Source: Pararcticibacter amylolyticus (lineage in GTDB: Bacteria; Bacteroidota; Bacteroidia; Sphingobacteriales; Sphingobacteriaceae). Taken from it: 64,000 nt of DNA. Below the pieces are notes generated by a model. It was not told where the DNA came from and did no database searches. It worked only from the letters and a program-made list of their open reading frames with translations. Below are positions 17,075 to 25,760 of the stretch, in pieces. Both the position numbers and the translations under genes were made by a program. The DNA lies in the NCBI RefSeq assembly GCF_003130405.1, contig NZ_QEAS01000002.1, positions 109,289 through 173,288 on the forward strand. Reading direction: 5' to 3'. Each line of letters begins with the position of its first letter. Position 1 is the first letter of the stretch.

Positions 17075-18007
17075 TTACCTGCTTGGTCTTGGCCTATTGC
17101 TGCCACCACCTGAAGACCCTCCGCTGCTGGTACTTCCTGAGCTTCGGGGCGAACTGCTTTGAGTAGAGGGGGTATAGCTCGGATAATCAGAACGTTGAGG
17201 TCTTTCAGATGACCTGCTTGGTCTCGATGATTCTGTTGACGGCCTTTCCTGGCGGGTCGGACGCTCCTGTCTTACAGGCCGTTCTGATGATGTTGAAGTG
17301 CCAGTTCCGTCATTACCTCTGACAGGTCTGGAATACCCACCTGAAACCCTTCCGTCAGAAGGTCTTGAATATCCGCTGTTTGTGGGTCTAGTTGTCCGGT
17401 CTCTGCCGAGATTAGGATTACCTGTACCTCGCCCTGGTCTAGGACGGTAATTTTGATCTGCCACAACTACACCACCACCGTAGCCCCATCCGGGATATCC
17501 GCCATATCCCCAGCCCGGATAACCTCCGTAACCATAGTAGGAAACAGGGCCCCAGTAGTTACTGTAGTATGGCGATCCATATCCGTAGATTCCCCAGGGA
17601 CTGCTGTAACCGCCGTAAAATGGTGATCCCCATCCGAAAGACAATGACATGCCTGAACCGTAGAACCAGGGATCGTACCGGTAAGAGTACCATGGGTCAT
17701 AAGCATAGGTGTACCAGTTATCGTAATACGTTCTCCAGGGAGACGCATACTGAAATCGGTTAAGCCTTGAGGCATACCCATAATCAAAATCATAATCTAC
17801 GTCATCGCCGTGATCCTCCCCGCCGTAAAGCTGTTCGTCTGTTCGATAACTTCTTTCTGCCTGCCGGGCATAATCTACCTCTTTTGCCCTCGCCTCTGAA
17901 TAATATACATCGTCGTTGTTGCCCTGCTGTGCCAACTGGTTAGTAGTGGAACAGGCTGCCATCAGTAAGCCTACTGATGCAAGGGCCGGTAATAGTAATT
18001 GTTTCAT
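17075..18007 (-). CDS. low-complexity Gly/Tyr/Arg-rich lipoprotein
   Basis: About 310 residues. The N-terminus MKQLLLPALASVGLLMAAC is a lipoprotein signal with Cys19. It is followed by an acidic/Tyr stretch, then a Tyr-Trp-Gly-Pro-rich middle with tandem GYPGWGYGG units. The C-terminal third is a Ser/Arg/Pro tail (RPVRQERPTRQERP, then SSGGSSGGGSNRPRPSR). It is almost free of predicted fold and resembles surface or periplasmic disordered proteins. An in-frame ATG 27 nt upstream exists, but the lipobox position favours 18007. The gene lies directly upstream of the FadL-like porin. I do not recognise a functional family. Confidence 0.72.
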   Translation of the reverse strand: MKQLLLPALASVGLLMAACSTTNQLAQQGNNDDVYYSEARAKEVDYARQAERSYRTDEQLYGGEDHGDDVDYDFDYGYASRLNRFQYASPWRTYYDNWYTYAYDPWYSYRYDPWFYGSGMSLSFGWGSPFYGGYSSPWGIYGYGSPYYSNYWGPVSYYGYGGYPGWGYGGYPGWGYGGGVVVADQNYRPRPGRGTGNPNLGRDRTTRPTNSGYSRPSDGRVSGGYSRPVRGNDGTGTSTSSERPVRQERPTRQERPSTESSRPSRSSERPQRSDYPSYTPSTQSSSPRSSGSTSSGGSSGGGSNRPRPSR

Positions 18008-18110
18008 TGCCGTGTGTGTTAAATCTCCAATCATCCCTTTCTCATTGTTAGACGCTCCTTAGGGGCAAAGGTTGCATCTTAAAATATATTTTATAGCCGG
18101 GTTAGTTTTA

Positions 18111-18118
18111 TAACTTTG
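18111..18118 (+). promoter_or_regulatory. -7 promoter box of proS
   Basis: TAACTTTG matches TAnnTTTG and predicts an mRNA leader of about 45 nt before the proS ATG at 18169. Confidence 0.45.
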
Positions 18119-18168
18119 CTATCAGAATATTTGTGTTAAAATTACGAAAAAAAACTTTAAAAATTATT

Positions 18169-19641
18169 ATGAGTAAGGGTATTACAAGCAGAAATGAGGA
18201 CTATTCGCAATGGTATAATGAACTTGTTACAAAAGCGGATCTGGCAGAACACTCTTCAGTAAGAGGATGTATGGTAATCAAGCCGTACGGATACTCTATC
18301 TGGGAAAAGATGCAGGCTGCTCTTGATAAAATGTTTAAGGATACTGGCCACACCAACGCTTATTTTCCCTTATTCATTCCAAAGTCATTTTTTTCGAAAG
18401 AGGCTTCACATGTGGAGGGATTTGCAACCGAATGTGCTGTTGTGACACACTATCGCCTGAAGAATGACGGTTCGGGCAACATCATAGTGGATGAAGAAGC
18501 AAAACTGGAGGAGGAACTGATTGTAAGGCCTACTTCTGAGACGATCATCTGGAATACTTACCGCGGGTGGATTCAGTCGTACCGCGACCTTCCTATCCTG
18601 GTAAATCAATGGGCTAACGTGGTAAGATGGGAAATGCGCACACGCCTGTTCCTGCGTACGGCTGAATTCCTGTGGCAGGAAGGACATACAGCACATGCTA
18701 CATCTGAAGAGGCAATCGAAGAGGCAGAAAAAATGCTTCACGTATATGCGGATTTTGCGGAGAACTGGCTGGCTGTGCCGGTTGTGAGGGGAGTTAAAAC
18801 TCCAAACGAACGCTTTGCGGGAGCTATTGAAACGTATTGTATTGAAGCATTGATGCAGGATGGAAAAGCCTTGCAGGCTGGTACATCTCACTTCCTCGGA
18901 CAGAACTTCGCGAAGGCATTTGACGTTAAGTTCACGAGCAAGGAGGGAAAGCTTGATCACGTGTGGGCTACCTCATGGGGTGTTTCGACCCGCCTTATGG
19001 GAGCGCTTATCATGGCACATTCAGATGATCAGGGCCTGGTGCTCCCTCCAAAACTTGCTCCTATACAAGTGGTTATTGTTCCTATTTACAAAAGCGCTGA
19101 AGAACTGAACAGGATTTCGGAAGTGGCTGATGCCCTGGTAAAGGAGCTGAAGGCTATGGACATTTCTGTGAAGTTCGACGACCGCGACACACAGCGTCCG
19201 GGCTTTAAATTTGCTGAGTATGAGCTAAAAGGAGTGCCTGTAAGGGTGGCGATGGGAGCAAGGGACCTGGAAAACGGGACTGCGGAAATTGCCCGCCGGG
19301 ATACACGCGAAAAACAAACCGTGAACCAGGAAGGCCTGGCTTCTTACATTGAAAATCTGCTTGGCGAGATCCAGGAGAACATTTACCAGAAAGCACTGAA
19401 GTTCAGGAACGATAGTATCACCAAAGCGGATACCTATGAAGATTTCAAAAAGATACTGGACGAAAAGGGTGGCTTTGTTTCGGCTCACTGGGACGGAACT
19501 CCTGAAACCGAGCAACGCATCAAAGAAGAAACTAAAGCCACGATACGTTGCATCCCGCTGGACAACGCGCTTGAGGATGGCGTTTGTATCCTTACAGGAC
19601 AGCCATCAAAGCAAAGAGTGTTGTTTGCACGGGCTTATTAA
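18169..19641 (+). CDS. proS: prolyl-tRNA synthetase
   Basis: 490 residues, the compact archaeal/eukaryotic-like form of ProRS used by Bacteroidetes, without the bacterial editing insertion. It charges tRNA-Pro with proline. Class II motifs are visible: [19 protein letters not shown] (motif 1 region), [16 protein letters not shown] with [20 protein letters not shown] (motif 2), and [22 protein letters not shown] (motif 3). The anticodon-binding domain (about 300-400) follows, and the C-terminal domain ends FARAY as usual. The longer open frame upstream is rejected because [20 protein letters not shown] is the family start. Confidence 0.95.
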   Translation: MSKGITSRNEDYSQWYNELVTKADLAEHSSVRGCMVIKPYGYSIWEKMQAALDKMFKDTGHTNAYFPLFIPKSFFSKEASHVEGFATECAVVTHYRLKNDGSGNIIVDEEAKLEEELIVRPTSETIIWNTYRGWIQSYRDLPILVNQWANVVRWEMRTRLFLRTAEFLWQEGHTAHATSEEAIEEAEKMLHVYADFAENWLAVPVVRGVKTPNERFAGAIETYCIEALMQDGKALQAGTSHFLGQNFAKAFDVKFTSKEGKLDHVWATSWGVSTRLMGALIMAHSDDQGLVLPPKLAPIQVVIVPIYKSAEELNRISEVADALVKELKAMDISVKFDDRDTQRPGFKFAEYELKGVPVRVAMGARDLENGTAEIARRDTREKQTVNQEGLASYIENLLGEIQENIYQKALKFRNDSITKADTYEDFKKILDEKGGFVSAHWDGTPETEQRIKEETKATIRCIPLDNALEDGVCILTGQPSKQRVLFARAY

Positions 19642-19955
19642 GTTGTAAGTAGTAAGTTTTAAGTTGTAAGGACAGGCACGCGGCAAAAATGAATGGTGAT
19701 AGCTGGAAGGTTAAGCAATTGCTGAGCCTGAAAGGCTGATGAACGATATGCTGACGGCTAATGGCTTTAAACGTCTTAGACAGATAGCTGATTATATGGC
19801 GCTGAGAGCTGATTGCTGATAGCCGAAAGCATTTTATTCCTCGCGTCGATAAAAGCCTGACGCTGATAGCTAGCAGCCAATAACTACTGGCCGACCGCTG
19901 TTGCGGTCAGCCAGTAAAAACATTTTTCCGGTTTAATTGCTTTTGCATATACTCT
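19642..19955. other. gene-free interval with degenerate repeats
   Basis: 314 bp without a credible gene. It opens with two copies of AAGTTGTAAG (19640-19649 and 19661-19670) and continues with scattered GCTGATAGC-like units (for example near 19697, 19815 and 19862). This kind of degenerate, low-complexity spacer is common between Sphingobacteriaceae genes. It ends with the hairpin at 19886-19915. Confidence 0.6.
19886..19927 (+). terminator. hairpin, possible proS terminator
   Basis: ACTGGC-C-GACCGC pairs with GCGGTC-A-GCCAGT around a TGTT loop (12 pairs, one mismatch), followed by AAAAACATTTTT. The T-tract is displaced, so termination is only plausible. Confidence 0.4.
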
Positions 19956-21011
19956 ATGGACGAAAGCAAGGAAAAAAAAACATCTGACAAGGATCTTAAG
20001 AAATTTACGGAGAAAGTATGGATAACCCTGGGCATAATCGCACTGCTGGTTATCCTTATTTTTATATTGAAGGCAGCATTCAACGTACTGTTAATGATAT
20101 TTGCCGGTTCTCTGATTGCCACTTATTTTCACGGACTGGCGGACGTTATCGAACGTCGTACAAAATGGCGCAGGAGGTGGAATCTCCTGCTGTCGTTAAG
20201 TCTTACCTTTATCACAGCAGGCCTGCTGTTCTGGTTCCTGGGAGCCAAGATCTCGGGGCAGATAGGAGAGATGTCGAAAGACCTACCCGAATTGGTAAAG
20301 GGGGCAGAGGAAAAACTGAAACATAGTTCGCTGGGAAGAAAAGTCCTTACCTATATTTCCAGCAACAGCAGCCAGAAGCTGATGACTTCATTCCAACAGA
20401 TCTTCCGCACCAGCTTTGGGGTAGTGGGCGATTTCTATATTACGATGTTCATCGGGATATTTTTTACTGCAAATCCCTCTATTTATAAAGAAGGATTCAT
20501 CAAGCTGATACCGTCAGCGGGCAAAGCCGATGCAAGAAGAGTTTTCGAAAGGATAAGCTATACACTGAAGGGCTGGCTGAAAGGGATGCTGATTGCGATG
20601 CTGTTCATTAGTATCCTGACTGTGATTGGTTTAACTATTCTTGGGATTCCTATGGGACTTGCCCTTGCTGTCATGGCCGGTCTTCTCAATTTTATTCCGA
20701 ATTTCGGGCCTTTAATAGCTATGATACCGGCTGTTCTGGTCAGCCTTACCGTAAGTGTCAATACGGCTCTTATTGTTGCCGGACTTTATCTCCTGATCCA
20801 GGCAGTAGAAAGCAATATTGTTACCCCGATGGTCCAGAATGCCATGATCCAGATCCCTCCGGCTATGATCATTATCAGTCAGGTACTATTCGGGACCCTC
20901 ACGGGGGGATTGGGAATCATACTGGCAACTCCTCTGCTAGCCGTCATTATTGTGATAGTAGATGAATTGTATGTAAAGAAGCAGCAGCCGGAAGCAACAG
21001 CACAGACATAG
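19956..21011 (+). CDS. AI-2E-type (YdiK/PerM-like) membrane permease
   Basis: A 351-residue inner-membrane protein of the AI-2E transporter family (PF01594). After a charged N-terminus it has a helix pair at about 25-60, another at about 75-95, a soluble linker (about 95-150), and a C-terminal helix bundle. That bundle includes the family signature GIPMGLALAVMAGLLNFIPN followed by FGPLIAMIPA, and ends with GTLTGGLGIILATPLLAV. Members export signalling molecules or ions; the name AI-2 exporter is not safe for any given homologue. It is monocistronic. Confidence 0.87.
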   Translation: MDESKEKKTSDKDLKKFTEKVWITLGIIALLVILIFILKAAFNVLLMIFAGSLIATYFHGLADVIERRTKWRRRWNLLLSLSLTFITAGLLFWFLGAKISGQIGEMSKDLPELVKGAEEKLKHSSLGRKVLTYISSNSSQKLMTSFQQIFRTSFGVVGDFYITMFIGIFFTANPSIYKEGFIKLIPSAGKADARRVFERISYTLKGWLKGMLIAMLFISILTVIGLTILGIPMGLALAVMAGLLNFIPNFGPLIAMIPAVLVSLTVSVNTALIVAGLYLLIQAVESNIVTPMVQNAMIQIPPAMIIISQVLFGTLTGGLGIILATPLLAVIIVIVDELYVKKQQPEATAQT

Positions 21012-21140
21012 CTTATTGACAGGGGGCAGGCAGTTGTAATTGTGAAGCCTGAGCAGCCCTGACCAGCTCAAAGCAACAGGGATTAACGTAATTCAACGGT
21101 AATAATACAGCAAGGACCTCCAGGTGTCGGCCAGTATTTC

Positions 21141-21148
21141 TATTTTTG
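21141..21148 (+). promoter_or_regulatory. -7 promoter box of the trans-sulfuration gene
   Basis: TATTTTTG matches TAnnTTTG; the ATG at 21169 lies 20 nt downstream. No S-box or other aptamer is visible in this upstream region. Confidence 0.5.
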
Positions 21149-21168
21149 CCTGACTAAAGGTATAAACT

Positions 21169-22311
21169 ATGAAATTTGCAACCAAAGTAATACATGCAGG
21201 TCAGGAGCCTGATCCATCAACTGGTGCGATCATGACTCCGATCTACCAAACCTCCACTTACTGGCAGAAATCACCCGGCGACCATCAGGGATTTGAATAT
21301 TCGAGAGGCACAAATCCTACACGTAAAGCCCTGGAATCATGCCTGGCAGCTCTTGAGAACCGCAGGTATGGCCTGGCGTTTTCAAGTGGAATGGCTGCTA
21401 CCGACGCGGTAATGAAACTGCTAAAGCCCGGAGACGAAGTGATCACAGGTACCGATCTTTACGGAGGAACCTATCGCATGTTTACGAGGATATTTGCAGA
21501 CTATGGCATTGTATTTCATTTCGCTGATCTGTCTGACCCTCAGAATATCAAGCAGTATATAAACGAAAAGACCAAGTTAATCTGGATCGAAACGCCGACA
21601 AATCCGACGATGCAGATCGTTGATATTGCGGCTGTGTCTGCAATTTCGAAAGAGCATCAGATCATTCTGACGGTTGATAATACCTTTGCATCACCCTATT
21701 TGCAGAATCCGGGCGACCTGGGTGCTGATATTGTGATGCACTCTGCTACCAAATACCTTGGAGGGCATTCGGACGTGGTAATGGGTGCCCTGATGCTCGA
21801 CGACGAGGAGTTATACAAAAAGCTCTGGTTTATCTATAATTCTTGCGGCGCAACACCCGGGCCGATGGACAGCTTCCTGGTACTGAGAGGCATTAAGACC
21901 CTGCATTTACGCATGAAAGCTCATTGCGAAAATGGCAGGAAGGTCGCTCATTTCCTTAAGAGCCACCCCGAAGTAGACAAAGTTTACTGGCCGGGCTTTG
22001 AAGATCATCCCAATCATGAAATAGCGAAGAAACAGATGAAAGACTTCGGCGGCATGATCTCCTTTACCATTAAAGGTGCAGATGCGGAAAAGACCTTCCG
22101 TATCGTTTCCTCCTTTAAAGTCTTTTCACTGGCTGAATCATTAGGCGGGGTAGAGTCGCTTGTAAATCATCCTGCTACCATGACACATGCTTCTATCCCG
22201 AAAGAAACAAGGGAGAAAGCAGGTATCACCGATAATCTGTTACGCTTAAGCGTCGGAGTAGAAGACGCAGACGACCTCCTGGATGATCTTAAAAGGGTAC
22301 TAGATATCTGA
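21169..22311 (+). CDS. trans-sulfuration PLP enzyme (cystathionine gamma-synthase/lyase type)
   Basis: A 380-residue Cys/Met-metabolism PLP enzyme. The PLP lysine lies in MHSATKYLGGHSDVVMG (about K198). Also present are the fold-type I features FEYSRGTNPTRKALE, SSGMAATDAVMKLL, the TVDNTFASPYLQNP loop carrying the cofactor Asp, and the C-terminal SLGGVESLVNHPATMTH and LLRLSVGVED. It would make or cleave cystathionine, linking cysteine and methionine. The sequence fits both gamma-synthase (MetB) and gamma-lyase (MccB/CTH); no single residue seen here settles it. It is preceded by its own promoter; the next gene starts 37 bp downstream. Confidence 0.88.
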   Translation: MKFATKVIHAGQEPDPSTGAIMTPIYQTSTYWQKSPGDHQGFEYSRGTNPTRKALESCLAALENRRYGLAFSSGMAATDAVMKLLKPGDEVITGTDLYGGTYRMFTRIFADYGIVFHFADLSDPQNIKQYINEKTKLIWIETPTNPTMQIVDIAAVSAISKEHQIILTVDNTFASPYLQNPGDLGADIVMHSATKYLGGHSDVVMGALMLDDEELYKKLWFIYNSCGATPGPMDSFLVLRGIKTLHLRMKAHCENGRKVAHFLKSHPEVDKVYWPGFEDHPNHEIAKKQMKDFGGMISFTIKGADAEKTFRIVSSFKVFSLAESLGGVESLVNHPATMTHASIPKETREKAGITDNLLRLSVGVEDADDLLDDLKRVLDI

Positions 22312-22348
22312 TTCAATTCATTACACAGAGATAATTCTTCTGTTGATT

Positions 22349-23308
22349 ATGGAACAAAGACAAGAAGCAGATTCCGAGATTGCGGGATCTGAAGGCAAAA
22401 ACATCAGGACCGGTGATGATCTTAAGGCTTTTTTAGACGAAAAGGCGGATCAATATAACCGTCCTGAATTTATTAAAGATGACCCCGTTTCCATCCCGCA
22501 CCTGTTTCATAGGAAGCAGGATATAGAGATTATGGGCTTCTTTGCCGCTATCCTGGCATGGGGACAGAGAAAGACGATTATTAATAAATGCAGAGAACTG
22601 TCGGACAGAATGGACAGCAGTCCGTATGATTTTGTTATGAATCATACGGATGAAGATCTGAAGGTTTTATTAGGGTTCAAACACCGTACATTCAATGACA
22701 CCGACCTGCTCTATTTTATCAACTTTTTCAGGCATCATTATGAGCAGTATGAATCTCTTGAGGATGCATTCCTGCCTTCAAGGACAGGGCTGTTCAGAAA
22801 TGAGGTTTTCAGGGAAGAATTTATGGATGAAGTCCGGGGCCCTCATCCTTCAGAAAGCTTCTTCTCGCCGCCTTGCTATCTGACTGGGATTGATCCTGGC
22901 GATCATCGCGTGGAGACTATTTTGAATCATTTTCGCGAATACTTTTTCAGCCTCCCGGATTTCCCTTCAAGGACTATCAAGCATGTTTCCTCCCCATCGC
23001 AGAAATCCACATGCAAGAGACTGAATATGTTTTTGAGATGGATGGTACGAAATGATAACAGGGGCGTTGATTTTGGGCTTTGGTCCCGGATTCATCCATC
23101 CCAGCTGATCTGTCCCTGCGATCTTCATGTCGACCGTATAGCCCGTTATCTGAAACTAATTACAAGAAAACAAACGGACTGGCAAACTGCCGTTGAACTG
23201 ACCGAACAACTCCGGCAATTTGATCCACTGGATCCCGTGAAGTACGACTTCGCATTATTTGGCCTGGGCATCGACCGATCGTTTGGCAAACTTATTTCCT
23301 CTCATTAA
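22349..23308 (+). CDS. TIGR02757 (DUF2400) family protein
   Basis: About 319 residues, cytoplasmic. Family landmarks are the N-terminal LKAFLDEKADQYNRPEFI, DDPVSIPHLFHRKQDIEIMG followed by FFAAILAWGQR, the KRLNMFLRWMVR block and the C-terminal PVKYDFALFGLGI. The family resembles the HhH-GPD DNA-glycosylase architecture, but its activity is not defined. It sits between the trans-sulfuration gene and mnmE, 14 bp before the latter, and is probably co-transcribed with it. An upstream TTG would add two residues; the ATG at 22349 is preferred. Confidence 0.88.
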   Translation: MEQRQEADSEIAGSEGKNIRTGDDLKAFLDEKADQYNRPEFIKDDPVSIPHLFHRKQDIEIMGFFAAILAWGQRKTIINKCRELSDRMDSSPYDFVMNHTDEDLKVLLGFKHRTFNDTDLLYFINFFRHHYEQYESLEDAFLPSRTGLFRNEVFREEFMDEVRGPHPSESFFSPPCYLTGIDPGDHRVETILNHFREYFFSLPDFPSRTIKHVSSPSQKSTCKRLNMFLRWMVRNDNRGVDFGLWSRIHPSQLICPCDLHVDRIARYLKLITRKQTDWQTAVELTEQLRQFDPLDPVKYDFALFGLGIDRSFGKLISSH

Positions 23309-23322
23309 TACTTACGCAAGCA

Positions 23323-24693
23323 ATGACGAATACTTCATTTTCGGGAGAAACTATTGTAGCACTGGCCACCCCTGCGGGTAGTGGTGCTATTGCAGTTATC
23401 CGTCTTTCCGGACCCGATGCGATTTCAATAGTGAACACTGTATTTAAAGGCAAAGACCTTTCCGTTCAGGCCTCGCATACTATACACTTCGGTACTATCC
23501 GGGACGGGAATGCAATTATAGATGAAGTGTTAGTTTCGCTGTTTATTGCACCACGCTCATATACAAAGGAAAATGTAGTAGAAATATCCACTCACGGTTC
23601 TCCTTATATCATCGAAAGCCTGATACGGTTACTGATCAGGCAAGGGGCCAGGGCGGCCAGGCCGGGGGAGTTCACCCTTCGCGCATTCCTGAATGGAGGA
23701 ATGGATTTGTCCCAGGCGGAAGCAGTGGCTGATCTTATAGCATCTAATTCGAAAGCTGCTCATGATATCGCGATGCAGCAAATGCGGGGCGGTTTTTCCA
23801 ATGAACTTCGCCAGCTCAGGGAGCATCTTATCCATTTTGCTTCCCTGATTGAGCTGGAACTGGATTTCTCTGAGGAGGATGTTGAATTTGCCAACCGGGA
23901 TCAGCTGCGTACGCTGATCTTAAGAATAAATCATACAGTGAAACACCTGATTCAGTCATTCGAGCAGGGAAATGCCCTGAAGAACGGCGTGCCGGTGGTG
24001 ATAGCGGGAAAACCCAACGTGGGTAAATCGACGCTTCTTAACGCACTTTTAAACGAAGAAAGGGCCATTGTTTCGGAGATCGCAGGAACGACTCGTGATA
24101 CCATCGAAGATGAGATCTCCATCAACGGAATTGTTTTTCGTTTTATTGACACTGCCGGAATCCGGAATACAGAAGATATTATCGAAGCAAAAGGGGTGGA
24201 ACGGACCCTTGAAAAGATGAAACAGGCGAGCCTGATCATTTACCTTTTCGACCCTGATCAAACCATGGAAGACATTGATCTTCAATTGAATGGAGCTTCT
24301 GATCTTCATATTCCCATAATCGGAGTAATGAATAAAAGTGATCTTATAGTGCCGGGGAAACAGGTAGAATTGAGCGGACAGGAGCTCGAGTTTATCTCAG
24401 CAAAAGATAAAGAGGGGATTGAACGATTGAAGGAGACTATCCTTTCAAAAGTCAATCTTCACGGCATCAGTACTGACAGCGTTCTGGTGTCTAACATCCG
24501 TCATGTAGAAGCGCTGCAGAGAACGCAGGAGGCACTTGACAAAGTGGTGTACGGGATCGATCATCCTGTATCATCAGATTTCCTTGCAATGGATATTAAG
24601 CAGGCTCTACACTATTTAGGTGAGATCACCGGAACTGTTACAACAGATGATTTGCTCGACAATATCTTCTCGAAGTTTTGTATCGGCAAATAA
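23323..24693 (+). CDS. mnmE: tRNA uridine-5-carboxymethylaminomethyl(34) GTPase MnmE
   Basis: 456 residues, full length. With MnmG it installs the cmnm5 modification at U34 of certain tRNAs. Domains in order: N-terminal tetrahydrofolate-binding domain (1-120, with TIVALATPAGSGAIAVIRLS), helical domain, inserted G domain with P-loop GKPNVGKS (229-236), switch GTTRDT, DTAGIRNT and NKSD, then the C-terminal helix ending FSKFCIGK with the essential Cys. All key residues are intact. It is likely in one unit with the TIGR02757 gene upstream. MnmG is not in the window. Confidence 0.96.
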   Translation: MTNTSFSGETIVALATPAGSGAIAVIRLSGPDAISIVNTVFKGKDLSVQASHTIHFGTIRDGNAIIDEVLVSLFIAPRSYTKENVVEISTHGSPYIIESLIRLLIRQGARAARPGEFTLRAFLNGGMDLSQAEAVADLIASNSKAAHDIAMQQMRGGFSNELRQLREHLIHFASLIELELDFSEEDVEFANRDQLRTLILRINHTVKHLIQSFEQGNALKNGVPVVIAGKPNVGKSTLLNALLNEERAIVSEIAGTTRDTIEDEISINGIVFRFIDTAGIRNTEDIIEAKGVERTLEKMKQASLIIYLFDPDQTMEDIDLQLNGASDLHIPIIGVMNKSDLIVPGKQVELSGQELEFISAKDKEGIERLKETILSKVNLHGISTDSVLVSNIRHVEALQRTQEALDKVVYGIDHPVSSDFLAMDIKQALHYLGEITGTVTTDDLLDNIFSKFCIGK

Positions 24694-24825
24694 TCATGCT
24701 AAACAATGCATAACAATTACAAGTCACGCTACAAAATCCAGGAAATTTATGTCTGGTCAGTAACCTTCATAAACATCAAACCCTTAACCGAAATCCAGGT
24801 TATAACAATAAAAAAATTGATCTCA

Positions 24826-25443
24826 ATGCACTGGGTTAAAAAAATCATGCTTGCCGTTGTCTGCGTTCTTATTGTCTGGAGTTGCAATTCACAGGATATG
24901 GAAAATCCTAAAACCTTAGGAGGCGAGAACTTTCGTCTTGATAAACTAACCTTCAATGAAAAACCAGCTGCTCTTTTTGGCAGGAATAAATATTACAAAA
25001 CTACGATTAGTGACGATGACGGCAGCGTTGTCGCGTGTAATTATATCATAAGTAAGAAAGACAATCCTGAGGTTAAGGTTTCGCTTGGCGATATAGATGT
25101 AAGCAGATATAAATATGACTTTAAGGTAAATAAGCAAAACATGCTTATCGGTGTTTCCATATCCTTTACATCCAAACAGAATATGACGGAGAATATATTA
25201 AAAAACATCAATAATGAATTCGGAAAATACCGAATAGATATTTACCAGGCTTACGAAAACCCTTCTGTATACCGATGGGAGTCTTCGGATAAGATCATCC
25301 ATTTTACCTGCGCAACGTCTGAAGGCGAATATGTATACAGTATTTCAATTCTGAGCAGGAAGTTTGATTGCAGCAGCTTTCCACTAGAAAGAGTGTTTGT
25401 AGGAGAAGATATTTGCCTGAAGAAATACACCAGAAATAAATGA
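24826..25443 (+). CDS. hypothetical lipoprotein
   Basis: About 205 residues starting MHWVKKIMLAVVCVLIVWSC, a clear lipoprotein signal with Cys20 in the lipobox VWSC. The mature part is beta-rich and charged (FRLDKLTFNEKPAALFGRNK, and later FTCATSEGEYVYSISILSRK) without a motif I can name. The open frame extends 40 codons upstream, but the signal sequence argues for the internal ATG. Lower GC than its neighbours and no close operon partner (132 bp after mnmE) suggest an accessory or lineage-specific gene. Confidence 0.62.
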   Translation: MHWVKKIMLAVVCVLIVWSCNSQDMENPKTLGGENFRLDKLTFNEKPAALFGRNKYYKTTISDDDGSVVACNYIISKKDNPEVKVSLGDIDVSRYKYDFKVNKQNMLIGVSISFTSKQNMTENILKNINNEFGKYRIDIYQAYENPSVYRWESSDKIIHFTCATSEGEYVYSISILSRKFDCSSFPLERVFVGEDICLKKYTRNK

Positions 25444-25508
25444 TTAGTCTTTAATGTTTATAAACCAGCAGGTCTTCGTCGTATGTATCAATGGAATGCT
25501 ATCATTAG

Positions 25509-25649
25509 TCACCAATGGGCATTCTGCATCAAAACCTTCAGCCCTAATTTGCTGATCCCGTTAGCTGTCAGGGCATTCATTACGACATTGGCGCGCTTTT
25601 CCGACAATTCTTTATTATTTATTCCCGACTCTAAGAGCTCATTAGTAAT
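25509..25649 (-). pseudogene. C-terminal fragment of an OmpA-like protein
   Basis: The minus strand reads an open stretch of 46 codons containing ESGINNKELSEKRANVVMNA and ending QNAHW-stop. The NKELSEKRA segment is the classic OmpA C-terminal peptidoglycan-binding helix (N..LSxxRAxxV). There is no start codon, the frame is closed upstream by a TAG, and the rest of the domain is absent. It is best read as a decayed relic in the 317-bp gap before the histidine kinase gene. Confidence 0.42.
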
Positions 25650-25760
25650 CTAAAGATATTAACTAAAAAAAGGTTTTATTGCTCTAAACAGAAATATCTT
25701 TACTTGCTGGAATCTCGTGATAAATTTTATATCATACAGTAATAGAACTAAATTGCGGTA

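Noticed and set aside
19956-19990. Poly-A run at the start of the AI-2E-type gene as a frameshift signal
   Set aside because: The frame remains open and in phase through the whole family-typical protein, so no slippage is needed.
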